From positions 992,001 through 1,056,000 of the forward strand of contig OZ037888.1 of the NCBI GenBank assembly GCA_964035575.1: a DNA stretch of 64,000 nt. The letters are read 5' to 3'. Of the stretch, positions 62,850 to 64,000 are shown piece after piece; the stretch's first letter is position 1; each line of letters starts with the position of its first letter. Both the position numbers and the translations under genes were made by a program. Below the pieces are notes generated by a model. That model was not told where the DNA came from, searched no databases, and was given only the letters and a program-made list of their open reading frames with translations. This DNA is from Rhynchopus sp. YZ270_cl-10. Taxonomy: Eukaryota; Euglenozoa; Diplonemea; Diplonemida; Diplonemidae.

Positions 62850-64000
62850 ATGAGTTGCTGCTTCAAGGTCAGGGCGGTGGAGAAGGAACGGAACATCGAT
62901 GTGGGCGCCGCAAACCATGGCTTCTGCTCGAACGAGATCATCAGCAGCAAATACTCGCTGCTGAACCCTTTCTCGTACCGATTCATCCTTTGGAAGAACC
63001 TTTTTGAACAGTTTCAGAAGACCGCAAATATATACTTTTTGGTGATGTCCTGCATCATGCAGGTCCCCGGCATTTCCCCCTTTGGGAGATGGACCACCGC
63101 TTCCACCTTAGCCTTCGTCGTTATAGTCTCGCTCTGCAAAGCTCTCTACGAAGACATCCAACGACACAAAGACGACCACAGCAAAAACTCTGCCCTCGTC
63201 CAGACGCTTGACAACGGAGAGTGGAAGATGACAAAATGGATTGACATCCACGTAGGCGACGTGGTACGCCTGAAGCAACCCACCGACAAAGAAGAAGGGG
63301 CGCGCAATGGTGTGCCCATCCCCTGCGACATGCTTCTGATCGGAACCTCGAGCGGTACACACGGCGTTTCATACGTCGAAACAATGGATCTCGACGGTGA
63401 AACCAACCTCAAACCAAAAGCCGTCTTCTCCCTCGACGATGTTAAAGGACTCCCACAAACCGAGGATGAGGATGTGACGAAATCCTACTTCACCAAGGCG
63501 TCCCACTGCGAAGAATCGGTTCTGCAAAATGCCACTATCACCTGCGATCCTCCGAACCCAGACCTTTCTAAGCTTTGGGGCTCCGTATCGATTGGAGGCA
63601 AGCAGATCGCCGTCTCGCAGAACAACGTCTTGTTCAGAGGAGCGAGGATGTGCAAAACGCCCGACGTAGTTGGTGTGGTGCTGTACACAGGGCATGAGAC
63701 GAAGCTGGGAAAGAATATGTCCTCCCCACCAACGAAGGTGTCTCGAATGGAGCGTTTGACAAACAGACGTCTTCTGATCATCCTGCTGCTCCAGATTCTG
63801 ATGTGCATCACCTCCGCCATAGGCTTTGCGGAGTGGACAAAGGACAACGAAGAAGCGTTCTATGCAGACTACCCGTCGGGAAGCGCTGGGGATGCGGCAG
63901 TGTCGTTTTTCACCTTTTTCATTTTGTATTCGAATTTGATCCCAATTTCGTTGTATGTGTCGATGGAGATTACAAAGTTTTTGCAGGGTCGGTTGATGAC
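62850..64000 (+). CDS. P4-type ATPase (phospholipid flippase), 5' part
   Basis: Open from ATG 62850 to the window end without a stop (383 codons). The N-terminal NPFSYRFILWKNLFEQFQKT followed by ANIYFLVMSC and a second membrane segment (STLAFVVIVSLCKALYED) is typical of P4-ATPases. The actuator region has PIPCDMLLIGTSSG and the diagnostic DGETN at residues 182-186 within ETMDLDGETNLKPK. Two further membrane segments are RRLLIILLLQILMCITSAIG and a TM4-like stretch with NLIPISLYVSMEI, the P4-type Pro-Ile-Ser-Leu motif. The phosphorylated Asp (DKTGT) lies beyond the window. These pumps move aminophospholipids to the cytoplasmic leaflet of plasma membrane, Golgi or endosomes, usually with a CDC50 partner. 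The class is certain; the exact orthologue is not. Confidence 0.93.
   Translation, partial: MSCCFKVRAVEKERNIDVGAANHGFCSNEIISSKYSLLNPFSYRFILWKNLFEQFQKTANIYFLVMSCIMQVPGISPFGRWTTASTLAFVVIVSLCKALYEDIQRHKDDHSKNSALVQTLDNGEWKMTKWIDIHVGDVVRLKQPTDKEEGARNGVPIPCDMLLIGTSSGTHGVSYVETMDLDGETNLKPKAVFSLDDVKGLPQTEDEDVTKSYFTKASHCEESVLQNATITCDPPNPDLSKLWGSVSIGGKQIAVSQNNVLFRGARMCKTPDVVGVVLYTGHETKLGKNMSSPPTKVSRMERLTNRRLLIILLLQILMCITSAIGFAEWTKDNEEAFYADYPSGSAGDAAVSFFTFFILYSNLIPISLYVSMEITKFLQGRLM

Overview
The window is a repeat-rich stretch of a eukaryotic (protist) nuclear genome. It contains about nine host genes and one full-length retrotransposon, and every one of them reads on the + strand. The host genes encode an EGF-like membrane protein, a mitochondrial [2Fe-2S] ferredoxin, two giant ankyrin paralogues, two coiled-coil proteins, a PH-like/Gln-rich protein, a small membrane protein, and the start of a P4-ATPase lipid flippase. 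The host is most consistent with a euglenozoan, perhaps diplonemid-like. That is inference from three things: a YR retrotransposon with the kinetoplastid VIPER/TATE gene order (gag, tyrosine recombinase, RT-RNase H), strictly one-directional genes with pyrimidine-rich AG tracts upstream of several ATGs, and at least two probable GT-AG introns with GTATG donors. No rRNA, tRNA or spliced-leader gene was found to confirm it.

Layout. 1-9 kb: T-rich, gene-poor DNA with foldback sequences and three terminal-inverted-repeat (TIR) elements, two of which carry minisatellites. 9.05-13.79 kb: an intact-looking VIPER-like element bounded by split direct repeats (A1-genes-B1-A2-B2). 14.9-15.1 kb: a 200-base N gap, then the 3' part of an EGF-repeat transmembrane gene with an 85-bp intron (to 16.8 kb). 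17-32 kb: gene-poor DNA packed with small DNA elements (TIRs plus 5-6 bp target duplications), A-tailed short repeats, hairpin repeats and a dead DDE transposase. 32.3 kb: ferredoxin gene. 33-35.6 kb: more TIR elements, including one loaded with a 9-bp and a 5-bp array. 35.9-50.1 kb: two paralogous ankyrin genes (1262 and 2290 aa) produced by a segmental duplication, each followed by an unrelated coiled-coil gene. 54.7-58.4 kb: a gene with an N-terminal PH-like domain, probably split by a 346-bp intron. 60.6 kb: a small single-pass membrane protein gene. 62.85 kb to the end: the 5' part of a P4-ATPase gene.

The main biological points are these. The YR retrotransposon has identical split repeats, which suggests recent movement. 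Several non-autonomous TIR elements carry their own minisatellite arrays. The two ankyrin genes differ in length by about fifteen ~68-residue units while their ends are nearly identical. Several dispersed short motifs form hairpins whose stems differ in sequence but still pair. No functional pathway links the host genes; they look like unrelated genes in one directional cluster.
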